Positions 25,376-33,399 of a DNA stretch of 64,000 nt are shown piece after piece. The position numbers were made by a program, and so were the translations under genes. Each line of letters starts with the position of its first letter. Positions within the stretch are counted from its first letter, which is position 1. Where the stretch lies: the NCBI RefSeq assembly GCF_910584465.1, contig NZ_CAJUBK010000002.1:1-64000 (forward strand), read 5' to 3'. Below the pieces are notes generated by a model that saw only the letters and a program-made list of their open reading frames with translations, was not told the DNA's origin and did no database searches. The stretch comes from an uncultured Oscillibacter sp. (lineage in GTDB: Bacteria > Bacillota > Clostridia > Oscillospirales > Oscillospiraceae).

Positions 25376-26713
25376 ATGACTACCAAACTGGACGCGTATC
25401 ACCGGCCGGTCACCGGCCGGAACATCCTGCGCTTCGCCTTCCCCACCATCGTCATGACGGTGTTCAATACCTTCTACACCATGGTGGACGGGCTGTTCGT
25501 CTCCAACCTGATCGGGATGGAGGCCCTGTCCGCCATCAACCTCACCGCGCCCGCGATCGCCCTGATCACGGCGGTATCCGGGATGCTGGCCACCGGCGGC
25601 AGCGCCGTGGTGATGAAAAAGATGGGGGAACACCGGGAACAGGAGGCCCGGCAGGACTTCACCCTGCTGATCGTGACCAACGCCGTCGTGGGCGCGGCGA
25701 TGATGGCCCTGGGCTATGGCCTGATGGACACCCTGCTGGGGTCCATGGGCCTCTCCCCGGCGGTGTCCGGCTACTGCCGCACCTATCTGAGCGATTATCT
25801 GCTCTTCACCATCCCTATCCTGCTCATGTATAACTTCTCCCTCTACCTGATCGCCGCCGACAAGTCCACCCTGTCCCTGATCTGCACCGTGGCGGGGGGC
25901 GTGAGCAACATCGTCCTGGACTACGTCCTGATCGCCCTGTTCGATTTGGGCATCCGGGGCGCGGCCATCGCCACCGGCCTGGGGTACTCCATCACTGCCG
26001 TGGTGGGCTTCCTGGTGTTCCGGAGACAGGACGGCCTGCTCCACTTTGAAAGGCCGGTCTTCCGCGGGAGCGTGCTGTTCCGCGCCTCCACCAACGGCCT
26101 GTCGGAGCTGGCCACCTCCCTGGTGTCCGGCATCACCACGCTGCTGTTCAACCTGGCGATGCTGAAGTATGTGGGGGAGGACGGCGTGGCGGCCATCACC
26201 ATCATCATGTATGTACTTATGTTCGTCAGCGCCCTGTTCATCGGCTACTCCTACGGCGTGGCCCCCATGATCAGCTATTACCACGGGGAGCAGGACCACG
26301 GGAAGCTGAAAAAGCTGGTGGGGTTCAGCGTGCGCTTCATCATTGGGACCTCCGTCCTGTGTACGGCGGTCTCCATCCTGGCCGCCGTCCCCCTTGTGGG
26401 CATCTTCACCCGGCCGGACAGCCCGGTGTATGCGCTGGCGGTGACGGGGGACCGGCTGTGCTCCGTCGCGCTGCTGTTCGTGGGGCTGAACGTCTTTGCC
26501 AGCGGGATGTTCACCGCCCTGTCCAACGGGGTGGTGTCCGCGGTGCTGGCCTTCTCCCGGTCCTTCCTGTTCACCGCTGCCAGTATCCAGATCATGCCCG
26601 TCCTGCTGGGCGGCGTCACCGGCGTGTGGCTGGCGACGCCGGCGGCGGAGCTGCTGGGGGCGGTCATGGCGGCGGCGCTGCTGCTGAGATACCGGGGGCG
26701 GTATGGGTATTGA
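25376..26713 (+). CDS. MATE family multidrug/metabolite efflux transporter
   Basis: The 445-residue protein has 12 predicted helices in two homologous halves. MATE features include the N-terminal ILRFAFPTIVMTVFNTFYTMVDGLFV and the first-half MLATGGSAVVMKKMGE loop, with the second half starting near residue 230 (FRASTNGLSELATSLVSG). These transporters export cationic or amphipathic compounds using Na+ or H+. It starts 10 bases after the hydrolase stop in the same operon. The pairing with an amide hydrolase and a MerR regulator suggests removal of the hydrolysis product or the inducing compound, which is inference. Confidence 0.93.
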   Translation: MTTKLDAYHRPVTGRNILRFAFPTIVMTVFNTFYTMVDGLFVSNLIGMEALSAINLTAPAIALITAVSGMLATGGSAVVMKKMGEHREQEARQDFTLLIVTNAVVGAAMMALGYGLMDTLLGSMGLSPAVSGYCRTYLSDYLLFTIPILLMYNFSLYLIAADKSTLSLICTVAGGVSNIVLDYVLIALFDLGIRGAAIATGLGYSITAVVGFLVFRRQDGLLHFERPVFRGSVLFRASTNGLSELATSLVSGITTLLFNLAMLKYVGEDGVAAITIIMYVLMFVSALFIGYSYGVAPMISYYHGEQDHGKLKKLVGFSVRFIIGTSVLCTAVSILAAVPLVGIFTRPDSPVYALAVTGDRLCSVALLFVGLNVFASGMFTALSNGVVSAVLAFSRSFLFTAASIQIMPVLLGGVTGVWLATPAAELLGAVMAAALLLRYRGRYGY

Positions 26714-26805
26714 GCGGGACGCCCCAACGGCGGCGGGCCGTGCCGGTTTTCCGGACCGGCGGGGGCGTTTCGTGACCGGTTTGCGACATCCGGTTACGAT
26801 CGCCC

Positions 26806-26834
26806 TTGCCGCTCCGCTTGGTGTATGATAATCT
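26806..26834 (+). promoter_or_regulatory. Promoter of the LytTR/GHKL operon
   Basis: TTGCCG (26806-26811), a 17-bp spacer and TAATCT (26829-26834), 20 bp upstream of the start. Confidence 0.6.
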
Positions 26835-26853
26835 GACAGGGGGGAGCGTGGTG

Positions 26854-27567
26854 ATGGACATGATCAGGTTCGCGGTCTGCGACGACGAGCCTTCGATGGC
26901 CCAGGAGCTTGCGGACCGTCTCGCGAGCTATATGGAGGAGCGGCGGATCGGGGCTTACTCCGTCAGCCGGTTCTCCGACGGCCGCGCCCTGCTGGAGTCC
27001 GGGGGCGGCTTCGATGTGGTCTTCCTGGACATCCGGATGGGAGAGCCGGACGGGATGGAGACGGCCAGAGAGCTGCGCCTGCGGGGCGAGCGCTGTCTGC
27101 TGGTCTTCGTGACGGTCCTGAAGGAGCTGGTGTTCGACGCCTTCGAGACCGAGGCGTACGACTACCTGCTCAAGCCCCTGGACGCCGCGCGCTTCCGCCG
27201 GACGATGGACCGGGTGCTCCGGACCCTGGGACCGAGGGACGGGGAGGGCATCGTGATCCGGCGGGGGAGCGGCTGTGAGGTCGTCCCGCTGCGCGACATC
27301 GTGTATGGCGAGGTGCTGGGCAGGAAGATCTATCTCCATAAGGAGGACGGGACGGTGGCCGACTATTACGGCAGGATGGAGGATCTGGAGCGCCGCGTGG
27401 ACGGACGCTTTTTCAAATGCCACCGGAGCTATCTGGTGGGCCTGGACTATGTGCGCGGATGCCGGGACGGACAGGTCCTGCTGCCCCGGGGGGAGGTCAT
27501 CCCGGTCTCCCGCCTGCGGGAGCGGGAGCTGACGCAGGCCCTTTTGCGCCATCTGAAGGAGAGCTGA
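26854..27567 (+). CDS. LytTR-family response regulator
   Basis: The 237-residue protein has a receiver domain with Asp10/Asp11 and the phospho-acceptor Asp59 (VVFLDIRMGEPDG), the conserved YDYLLKPLD, and a C-terminal LytTR DNA-binding domain (about residues 140-235, with RRVDGRFFKCHRSYLVGLDYV and RGEVIPVSRLRERELTQAL). ATG 26854 follows GGGGGGAG. It ends 1 base before the GHKL sensor gene, so the two form a two-component system of the AgrA/AgrC or VirR/VirS type. No autoinducing peptide gene or AgrB-like protease was found beside it. Confidence 0.92.
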   Translation: MDMIRFAVCDDEPSMAQELADRLASYMEERRIGAYSVSRFSDGRALLESGGGFDVVFLDIRMGEPDGMETARELRLRGERCLLVFVTVLKELVFDAFETEAYDYLLKPLDAARFRRTMDRVLRTLGPRDGEGIVIRRGSGCEVVPLRDIVYGEVLGRKIYLHKEDGTVADYYGRMEDLERRVDGRFFKCHRSYLVGLDYVRGCRDGQVLLPRGEVIPVSRLRERELTQALLRHLKES

Positions 27568-27568
27568 C

Positions 27569-28855
27569 ATGGACTATATCACCCTGGTCCTGGACAGCCT
27601 CTGTCTCTTTGTGGGGCATGGCGTGATGCACTTGCTCTTTACCGGCCGCCTCAGCGGGAAGAAGCTGAAGGGATGGTACTTTGCCGCTTATTTCCTCCTC
27701 CTGAGCGCGATCCAGGTCATCTCGGACCGCTTCGCCCTTGACGGGATACTCCCCGTAGGCGCGGGCGTCTTGGCGCTCTATGCCCTCAGCCGCTTTGGGA
27801 TGGGGGTTCAGCGGTCCGTGGCCTGGCTCTCCGCCGTGCTGTCCTACTACATCTCACAGCTTTCCTTCGGGATCGTCAACTCCGTGGAGGCGGCCTTCTT
27901 CCCCCGTTTCATCGGGAGCCCGCTGTTCTATCCGCTGCTTTTGGCGGCACAGCTCCTTTTCTTTGCGCTGTGCGCCGGCTGCTATCATGCTGTCTTGAAG
28001 CTCCTGGCCTGGACGGAGGTCATCCGGACGCCCTATATCGGACTCGTGCTGTTCCCCGGGCTCTTCTTCTTTGCCGCGGAGCTGTATATCCTCCAGACCG
28101 CCTACAGCTTTTTTGACCCCACCATTTCTCTGGAGGAGATCGGGAAGCACGGTACGCTGCTGCTCCTGCAAGTCATGGGGCTGGCGGCGCTGCTGTGCAC
28201 CCTGTACGCCTACCGCCAGCTCTGCCGGGGCTTCCAGGCCCAGGCGGAGCTGCGGTCGCTGGCCCAGGCGGCCCACGCGCAGAAGGTCTATCTCGCCGAG
28301 GCCCAGGCGCGCTATGAGCAGACGAGATCCTTCCGCCACGACATCAAGGACCATTTGTCCGTGCTGGACGGCCTGCTCAAGGGCGGGAGGGCGGACGAGA
28401 GCAGGGCGTACCTGAAAAAGCTGGAGGCCGCCTCGGACGCGCTGTCCTTCCCCTGCCAGACCGGCGACCCGGTGGTGGACATCCTGCTGGGGGAGAAGCT
28501 GGGTCTGGCGAAGGGGATCGAGGCCGAGGTGTCCCTGGTCCTGCCCAAGCCCTGCGGGATCGACGAGCTGGATCTGTGCGTGCTCTTCGCCAACGCCCTG
28601 AACAACGCCATCGCCGCCTGCCGCGGGAGCGCCGGGGACAAGGTCATCCGCATCGGCGGGAAGCGGCAGGGGGAGCTCTATATGCTGACGTTCGAGAACA
28701 CCTGCTCCGACGGGCCGCTGCCCCCGGCGGGGACCGGGCTTTCCAACATCAAGGCGGTGGCGGAAAAATATCATGGGGCGGTGCTGACGGAGAAGAGCGG
28801 AGGATGGTTCTATTTGAGCGTGCTGCTGGACATCGGAGCGCCGGAAGAGCAGTGA
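27569..28855 (+). CDS. GHKL-domain sensor histidine kinase
   Basis: The 428-residue protein has six to seven N-terminal hydrophobic helices (to about residue 220), a helical linker, a phospho-acceptor segment SFRHDIKDHLSVLDGLL near residue 257, and a GHKL ATPase domain with LFANALNNAIAAC (N box) and GTGLSNIKAVAEKYHG (G box). This is the AgrC-like architecture that senses peptides or small molecules at the membrane. It is paired with the LytTR regulator directly upstream. A repeat-derived hairpin region follows. Confidence 0.93.
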   Translation: MDYITLVLDSLCLFVGHGVMHLLFTGRLSGKKLKGWYFAAYFLLLSAIQVISDRFALDGILPVGAGVLALYALSRFGMGVQRSVAWLSAVLSYYISQLSFGIVNSVEAAFFPRFIGSPLFYPLLLAAQLLFFALCAGCYHAVLKLLAWTEVIRTPYIGLVLFPGLFFFAAELYILQTAYSFFDPTISLEEIGKHGTLLLLQVMGLAALLCTLYAYRQLCRGFQAQAELRSLAQAAHAQKVYLAEAQARYEQTRSFRHDIKDHLSVLDGLLKGGRADESRAYLKKLEAASDALSFPCQTGDPVVDILLGEKLGLAKGIEAEVSLVLPKPCGIDELDLCVLFANALNNAIAACRGSAGDKVIRIGGKRQGELYMLTFENTCSDGPLPPAGTGLSNIKAVAEKYHGAVLTEKSGGWFYLSVLLDIGAPEEQ

Positions 28856-28880
28856 GGGCTTCACCGACGGGGAAGAGGAG

Positions 28881-29000
28881 GCGAAGGGGCCCTTCCCGGG
28901 CCCCTCTCGCAGCGCGATTCCTTCCCGCCGATGAAGGTCTCCTGCCTTTTTTGGCACTCCGAGACGAAAGGGGCCCCTCCCGGGCCCCTTTCGTCTTCGA
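28881..29000. repeat. Double-hairpin intergenic repeat related to the ACGAGAGGGACCC family
   Basis: Two hairpins with GGGGCCC/GGGCCCC cores occur at 28881-28910 and 28963-28995. They resemble the hairpin cores of the 155-bp elements, and the flanks carry GACGGGGAAGAGGAGG and GATGAAGG motifs similar to the others. The second, a perfect 14-bp stem, is well placed as a bidirectional terminator between the GHKL gene and the leftward XRE gene. Confidence 0.6.
28963..28995. terminator. Bidirectional terminator between GHKL kinase and XRE regulator
   Basis: GACGAAAGGGGCCC (28963-28976) pairs perfectly with GGGCCCCTTTCGTC (28982-28995). T-tracts are weak on both sides, so efficiency is uncertain. 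Confidence 0.6.
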
Positions 29001-29042
29001 TATCGCGTCTCCGCGGCGGCGAGGGCTTGGCGGTCCGGCCCG

Positions 29043-29243
29043 TCATTCGAAGATGAAGAGCTCTTCGATCGGGGCCTCCACCGCCCGGGAGATGTCGATC
29101 GCCAGCTTCAGGGAGGGGTTGTACTGCGCCTTTTCCAGGCGCATGATCGTCTCCCTGCGGACCCCTACCTGCGCCGCCAGCTGCTCCTGGGTCAGGTCTT
29201 TCAGCTGCCGGTATTTTTTCAGCCTGCACTCGAATGCCGCCAT
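29043..29243 (-). CDS. XRE-family helix-turn-helix regulator
   Basis: The 66-residue protein is a single Cro/C1-type helix-turn-helix: [40 protein letters not shown] and the C-terminal IEELFIFE, common to short regulators paired with membrane proteins. It lies 3 bases after the DUF3796-like gene, so the two are co-transcribed, with the membrane protein first. A perfect 12-bp inverted repeat overlapping the operon promoter is a likely binding site, implying autoregulation. Confidence 0.92.
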   Translation of the reverse strand: MAAFECRLKKYRQLKDLTQEQLAAQVGVRRETIMRLEKAQYNPSLKLAIDISRAVEAPIEELFIFE

Positions 29244-29246
29244 GCC

Positions 29247-29915
29247 TCATCCCTCGCCTTCGTCCGTCCAATCGTCGTGGTCGTAACGGTACAGCAGATA
29301 TCCCGGGAGGAACATGCCCAGGGCCAGGGTCAGGGAGAGCACGACGATCGCGGCGATCAGAGTATGCTCCAGACTGCCGAACAGCTTCCCCTGGCAGAGG
29401 ACGGCCAGCGCGGTCAAGGTGAGGCCGAAGGTGGTCTTGTACGCGGCCAGCTGGGCGCGGGCGGCGTTCTCGCGGAAGCGTTCGTCCATGAAGGTCCCGG
29501 ACATCTTCCCCTCGTAGAAAAAGGCGAAAAACCCGAAGAACAGGAAGAACGCGAAGGGGGCAACGACGCCGCTGGAGGAGTAGGTCCAAAAGCCGGTGAA
29601 GCCCAGGAAGCCCAGCAGGCCCAGGGCCCCCAGCCTGGGGTCGATCCTGCGGACCGTATCCGCCCCGGCGGATGCCTTCCGCCATCTCCAGGCGCGGAGG
29701 AGCAGGACGAGGGACAAAGAGCCGATATAAATGCAGGTGAGCGAGACGGATAGGATCATGGGCAGGTCCTTCGGGCGGAAGACGTAGCTCCCAAAGTCCA
29801 TCGGGGCGACCAGGCGGGAGTCGTTGAACGTGACAGAATGCCAGACGGAGAGCAGCGTGGCGGCGAGGCAAAAGATCCCGCCGCCGACCCAGATCGTTGC
29901 ATGGTGCTTTTTCAT
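29247..29915 (-). CDS. DUF3796-like membrane protein
   Basis: The 222-residue protein has about six hydrophobic segments, with GLLGFLGFTGFWTYSSSG and FAFFLFFGFFAFFYEGKMSG resembling DUF3796 proteins, then DERFRENAARAQLAAYKTT, a helical amphipathic segment typical of the family. ATG 29915 has GGAGGTCT upstream. Function is unknown; genes of this kind are usually followed by a short XRE regulator, as here. Assignment to DUF3796 is from memory of the motif and should be checked with a profile. Confidence 0.75.
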   Translation of the reverse strand: MKKHHATIWVGGGIFCLAATLLSVWHSVTFNDSRLVAPMDFGSYVFRPKDLPMILSVSLTCIYIGSLSLVLLLRAWRWRKASAGADTVRRIDPRLGALGLLGFLGFTGFWTYSSSGVVAPFAFFLFFGFFAFFYEGKMSGTFMDERFRENAARAQLAAYKTTFGLTLTALAVLCQGKLFGSLEHTLIAAIVVLSLTLALGMFLPGYLLYRYDHDDWTDEGEG

Positions 29916-29934
29916 AGAGACCTCCAAATGATGA

Positions 29935-29988
29935 GATATATTTATCTCTTGATGGGATAAATATATCACTTCCGATCCTGGGTGTCAA
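29935..29988 (-). promoter_or_regulatory. Promoter and XRE operator upstream of the DUF3796-like gene
   Basis: Minus-strand TTGACA (29988-29983), a 17-bp spacer and TATATT (29965-29960) form a consensus promoter. A perfect 12-bp inverted repeat (GATATATTTATC 29935-29946, GATAAATATATC 29956-29967, 9-bp spacer) overlaps the -10 box and start point, the expected position for repression by the co-encoded XRE protein. Confidence 0.8.
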
Positions 29989-30131
29989 TAGGGGATGAGC
30001 GATATTTGCCGCTTTTTTCTTGGGAGCGTCCGCCGCCCCCTCCGGCGGGGAGCAGCCCGGCGGATGGGGCGCCCGCGGCGGCGGACGCGGGGCATCTCAT
30101 GACATCCAGAGCGCAGTTCGATACAAAAGCC

Positions 30132-30160
30132 TTGAAGCGGCGCGTCCCCATCCGTAGACT
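30132..30160 (+). promoter_or_regulatory. Promoter of the two-gene hypothetical operon at 30.2-31.3 kb
   Basis: TTGAAG (30132-30137), a 17-bp spacer and TAGACT (30155-30160), 54 bp upstream of the first start. Confidence 0.6.
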
Positions 30161-30213
30161 GGTAGGAGACGGGACGATCAGTCCGGGATCTGCAAGAAGG
30201 AGGAGATACGAGC

Positions 30214-30684
30214 ATGAACGTACAGATGATGGAAGGGCTCCTGGGCACGAGTTCGAACCTCAAGCTGGCCGGTACGCCGATGAGCGTCTATCGCCAGGCC
30301 AGCGCCGAGGGCGACACGGAGAAGATGAGACGGGCGCTGGGCTATACCGGCGAGTGCACGGAAAAGGCGGCCAAGTACCAGGAAGAGCTGGACGAGGGTA
30401 TGGAGGCGGAGGCGCAGGCCGCGCGGGAAAAGGCGAAGCTGGAGCGGGAAGCCGCCATCGAAAGACGCCGGGAGGAGCGCGAGCGGGCGGAGAGCGCGGA
30501 GGAGCCGGAGCGCCCCTCGAAGACCGATCGGGTCCAGATCAGCGAGGAGGCGGAAGCGGCGCTGGAAAAGGAGCCCGTGGAGGCCGCGGTGCCGATCGGC
30601 GGCGGTCCGGTCATTTACACGCCGGACGGCGGGACCGCCGCCGCCCCGGCGGAGCCCGAGGCCGCGGTCTCGTTCACCGCATGA
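30214..30684 (+). CDS. Charged coiled-coil hypothetical protein
   Basis: The 156-residue soluble protein has a short N-terminal domain (NVQMMEGLLGTSSNLKLAG), a strongly charged helix rich in Glu, Arg, Lys and Ala between about residues 48 and 98 (EEERAESAEEPERPSKTD-like composition) and a Gly/Pro/Ala-rich tail. No family was recognised. The start follows AAGGAGGAG. It sits 21 bases upstream of a second charged protein with a similar composition, and the pair may form a complex. Nothing suggests an enzyme. Confidence 0.75.
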   Translation: MNVQMMEGLLGTSSNLKLAGTPMSVYRQASAEGDTEKMRRALGYTGECTEKAAKYQEELDEGMEAEAQAAREKAKLEREAAIERRREERERAESAEEPERPSKTDRVQISEEAEAALEKEPVEAAVPIGGGPVIYTPDGGTAAAPAEPEAAVSFTA

Positions 30685-30705
30685 GATCTTGAGGAGGGAT
30701 GACGT

Positions 30706-31269
30706 ATGATGCCGATCGGCAGCGTAGGCATGAGCGCAGTACGGCCCGTGAAAACGGTGGAGGAGACGCAGGGAGCGGCCGGGATCCGGAGACCTGAGGA
30801 GGAGGCCCAGGGCCGTCCGCGGAGGCCCGCGATGGACGTGTATGCCCCGGAGGAAAAGCGGGAGCCCTGCGGCCGCTACTGGATGGGCAGGGATGAGGAC
30901 GGCCAGCCCAAGGTCTGTTTCGACGATCCGGAGCGGGCGGGCGCGCCCCAAGGACCGGGAGCCGCCTCCGGCGCGAAGGAGCCGGACGCCCCCGGAGCGG
31001 GCGGGCCCGGGCAGGCGCAGGGGGCGAAGGGACCGAAGGGGAAACAGGGGAAGGAGGAGCGCTGCGTCGGCGACACCGGCAAGGTGGACCGTGAGATCGA
31101 GCGGCTGAAAAAGGAGCGGCGGGAACTGGAGGAGCGGCTCGGCACGGAGACCGACGAGGCCAGGATCGAGGATCTGGAACGGCGGCTGGCCCAGGTGGAG
31201 CGCGAGCTGAGCCGGAAGGACAACGACGCTTACCGGAAGCAGCATTCCACCTTCACGCAGCTCTCCTGA
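30706..31269 (+). CDS. Charged hypothetical protein with C-terminal coiled coil
   Basis: The 187-residue soluble protein has a variable Pro/Arg/Glu-rich N-terminus, a Gly/Ala/Lys/Pro low-complexity middle (about residues 80-120) and a C-terminal coiled coil (REIERLKKERRELEERLG, then DLERRLAQVERELSRK). It resembles the preceding product in composition but not obviously in sequence. Start follows GAGGAGGG. No export signal, no catalytic motif, no recognised family; function unknown. Confidence 0.75.
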   Translation: MMPIGSVGMSAVRPVKTVEETQGAAGIRRPEEEAQGRPRRPAMDVYAPEEKREPCGRYWMGRDEDGQPKVCFDDPERAGAPQGPGAASGAKEPDAPGAGGPGQAQGAKGPKGKQGKEERCVGDTGKVDREIERLKKERRELEERLGTETDEARIEDLERRLAQVERELSRKDNDAYRKQHSTFTQLS

Positions 31270-31349
31270 CCCGATCGCCGGGCGGCGCTTGAAAACGCGG
31301 GGCCCTGAGCAGCCCCGGCGAAGCGGACGCAGGCACGGACAAAAACAAG

Positions 31350-31379
31350 GAGCCGCCCGGCATAGCCGGGCGGCTCTTT
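31350..31379. terminator. Bidirectional terminator between the hypothetical pair and the ior operon
   Basis: A perfect 12-bp stem (31350-31361 with 31365-31376) around ATA, followed by TTTA rightwards and by TTGTTTTTG when read leftwards. Confidence 0.85.
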
Positions 31380-31386
31380 ATCGTGC

Positions 31387-32505
31387 TCACAGATCCTTGA
31401 ACAGTTCCCTGCTGGGTTCCAGGTATCCCAGGTCGTCCGGACGGCCGGTGAGCTGGCGGAGGTTCGCCGCCGCCGTGCGCTTCTTGCCCATCGCCGCCTT
31501 CTGGAGCTTCTCGAGCCCGCCTTCCATGGGCTCTTTGAACTCCAGGACGCCCTTCTCCCGGGCCAGGTCCAAAAGCCGCTGGCCCTTCTCGGAACGGACG
31601 ATGATCTGGTTCCAGCCCTTGTCCACGTCCCAGCCGTCCGCGCTCCGCGCTCCGCCGACGGACAGATCCGCGAACTCCGCCGTCATATCCGCGCAGTACC
31701 GGCAGCCGGAGCGGACCAGCGGCGTCACTTCGTCCAGGTCCACGGAGACCGTCTCCCCCTCCTCCCGGAGCTCCAGGGAGTGATACTTGCTGGGGGGGAT
31801 GTCCATGTGGGACACCTTCGCCGGGTCGGCGTGCGCCGCCGTCAGGGCGTTCAGCCCGTCCCAGTCCAGGCCCCATCCGCAGAACAGGCCGAAGACCATG
31901 CCGATGTTCCCGGATCGGTCCTCCTCCTCCGGCAGGGGGTATGCCTTCATCTTATAGACCGCCAGGGTCTTGCAGGGCGTGCCCACCACGCCGATGCTGT
32001 GATACCGGTCCTCCTTGAGGGCCCGGTTCAGCACCGCCAGCGTGGGCGGCACCTGGAAGCTGCTGCCGGAGCAGGAGCGGACCTCCTCCGCCGTCGCCGC
32101 CAGGACGCCCTCCGGGGCGAGCCCGCCCCGGGAGCGGGTCAGGACCGCCGCGTCGATGAAGCCCTCCACCAGGGCCAGCTCCACCAGGGCGGTCATGCTG
32201 CCGCCGTGCTGGGCGCTGGCGCGGATGCTCTCGTCCGCGGCGCGGGCCAGGTACAGCCCCCGGAAGGGACCGATCTGCGGCAGGATGGTCTCCGCCGGGA
32301 AGGACTGCCTGCGCAGCGCGTCCAGATCCGTGGGCATCCGGGGGCAGAAACGCTGGCAGCGCCCGTCCCGGCGCTCACAGTCGAAGAAGCAGACGGTCCG
32401 CCCGTCCACACTGCCCCAGTAAGGGCACAGGCCCTGACAGGCCCCGCAGCCGGTGCACAGGCCCGGGCGGAGGACCTGGGTGTCTAACGCGATCGTACTT
32501 AACAT
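31387..32505 (-). CDS. Coenzyme F420 hydrogenase/dehydrogenase beta-subunit (FrhB) family protein
   Basis: The 372-residue iron-sulfur flavoprotein begins with a ferredoxin-like cluster motif (CTGCGACQGLCPY) and further cysteines in CERRDGRCQRFCP. The FrhB core includes HGGSMTALVELALVEGF, CSGSSFQVPPTLAVL, GVVGTPCKTLAVYK and RSGCRYCADMTAEFADLSVGG. In methanogens the family oxidises F420; in other anaerobes such proteins pass electrons between ferredoxin and flavin. It is the last gene of the iorAB operon, 13 bases after the ubiquitin-like gene, and may connect reduced ferredoxin from IorAB to another acceptor, which is inference. Confidence 0.88.
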   Translation of the reverse strand: MLSTIALDTQVLRPGLCTGCGACQGLCPYWGSVDGRTVCFFDCERRDGRCQRFCPRMPTDLDALRRQSFPAETILPQIGPFRGLYLARAADESIRASAQHGGSMTALVELALVEGFIDAAVLTRSRGGLAPEGVLAATAEEVRSCSGSSFQVPPTLAVLNRALKEDRYHSIGVVGTPCKTLAVYKMKAYPLPEEEDRSGNIGMVFGLFCGWGLDWDGLNALTAAHADPAKVSHMDIPPSKYHSLELREEGETVSVDLDEVTPLVRSGCRYCADMTAEFADLSVGGARSADGWDVDKGWNQIIVRSEKGQRLLDLAREKGVLEFKEPMEGGLEKLQKAAMGKKRTAAANLRQLTGRPDDLGYLEPSRELFKDL

Positions 32506-32518
32506 CGTCTCCTCCTCC

Positions 32519-32776
32519 TTACACCAGCACCTGGGAGAACCCGAAGAGGTCCAGCCGGATCTCCTCCGCGTCCTCCGGGACGTAGTCCCCCAGCGCGTGG
32601 TCCATGCCGCACAGGTGCTCCTGATAGAGACAGCGCCAGCCGGCCTTCCGCCGGTCCACGAACCCCCGCTCCTGGAGCAGCGCCGTCAGGGCGGAGAACC
32701 GGGTGTCGCGGGGGAGCTCCAGCGTCAGCTCCGCCTTGGTATCGGGATGGTGGAAATGCGCTTGGATCGTCTTCAT
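32519..32776 (-). CDS. Small ubiquitin-like (YukD/EsaB-like) protein in the ior operon
   Basis: The 85-residue protein has the order of secondary structure expected for a beta-grasp fold: two N-terminal strands (QAHFHH, AELTLELPRDT), a helix (RFSALTALLQERGF), later strands (KAGWRCLYQ) and a closing DAEEIRLDLFGFSQ. The LELP-then-helix and DYVPEDAEEI patterns recall YukD/EsaB. There is no C-terminal Gly-Gly, so conjugation is unlikely. Its ATG overlaps the iorB stop by 4 bp, so it is translationally coupled to a metabolic enzyme, not to a type VII secretion system. Fold assignment is by pattern only. Confidence 0.65.
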   Translation of the reverse strand: MKTIQAHFHHPDTKAELTLELPRDTRFSALTALLQERGFVDRRKAGWRCLYQEHLCGMDHALGDYVPEDAEEIRLDLFGFSQVLV

Positions 32777-33399
32777 CCGACAGCGCCCCCTTTCTTCGCG
32801 GCCTCGCGGCCCATGGCGAAGGCCCGCCGGTTCAGCTCCAGCACTGCGCCCTGGAAGCGCTGGGCCAGGATCTTCTCCAGGTCCCCGCCGCTCAGCGGGG
32901 CGGCGGGCAGTTCGCTGAACGCGCCCAGCAGGGCGATGTTGGCGGCCTTGGAGTCCCCGGCCTCCATGGCGATGTCCGCCGCCGGGACGGCCAGCGCCGC
33001 GCTGGACAGGGCGCGGATCTCCGCCTCCAGCTCCTCCAGCGGCGGATAGGTCTGGACGCCCTGGAGGACGCCCAGGGGATAGACGGGCCGGGGATCGTAG
33101 ACGGTGACGGTATCCGCCCCGGCGTACTTCCGGGCGATGCGCAGGGTCTCCAGGGGCTCGAAGCCGATGATGATATGGGCCTCCCCGGCGGGGATCAGCA
33201 CGCTGGGGTCCCACTTCTCGGACACCCGGACGTGGCTCATGACCGAGCCGCCCCGCTGGGACGCGCCGTAGGTCTCGCCCACGGCCACCTTGCAGCCCCG
33301 GTCGCACATGGCGCTGCCCAGGATCTCGGCGGCCAGCACGTTGCCCTGCCCGCCGATGCCGCAGACCACGATGTTCAGAGGGTCGTATTTCAGCTTCAC
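32773..33399 (-). CDS. iorB: Indolepyruvate ferredoxin oxidoreductase, beta subunit
   Basis: The 208-residue product is the gamma-domain type 2-oxoacid oxidoreductase chain: VCGIGGQGNVLAAEILGSA near residues 12-30, ETYGASQRGGSVMSHVR (conserved Y-G-x-x-x-R-G-G), and later EAHIIIGFEPLETLR. With the alpha chain it oxidatively decarboxylates aryl pyruvates from aromatic amino acid transamination, reducing ferredoxin. It overlaps the alpha gene by 4 bp and the next small gene by 4 bp. Confidence 0.95.
   Translation of the reverse strand: MKLKYDPLNIVVCGIGGQGNVLAAEILGSAMCDRGCKVAVGETYGASQRGGSVMSHVRVSEKWDPSVLIPAGEAHIIIGFEPLETLRIARKYAGADTVTVYDPRPVYPLGVLQGVQTYPPLEELEAEIRALSSAALAVPAADIAMEAGDSKAANIALLGAFSELPAAPLSGGDLEKILAQRFQGAVLELNRRAFAMGREAAKKGGAVG

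Noticed and set aside
26776..26796. LytTR-type direct repeats (CCGGTT twice) upstream of the LytTR regulator
   Set aside because: The 14-bp spacing does not match the usual two-turn spacing of LytTR sites and the repeat is only six bases.
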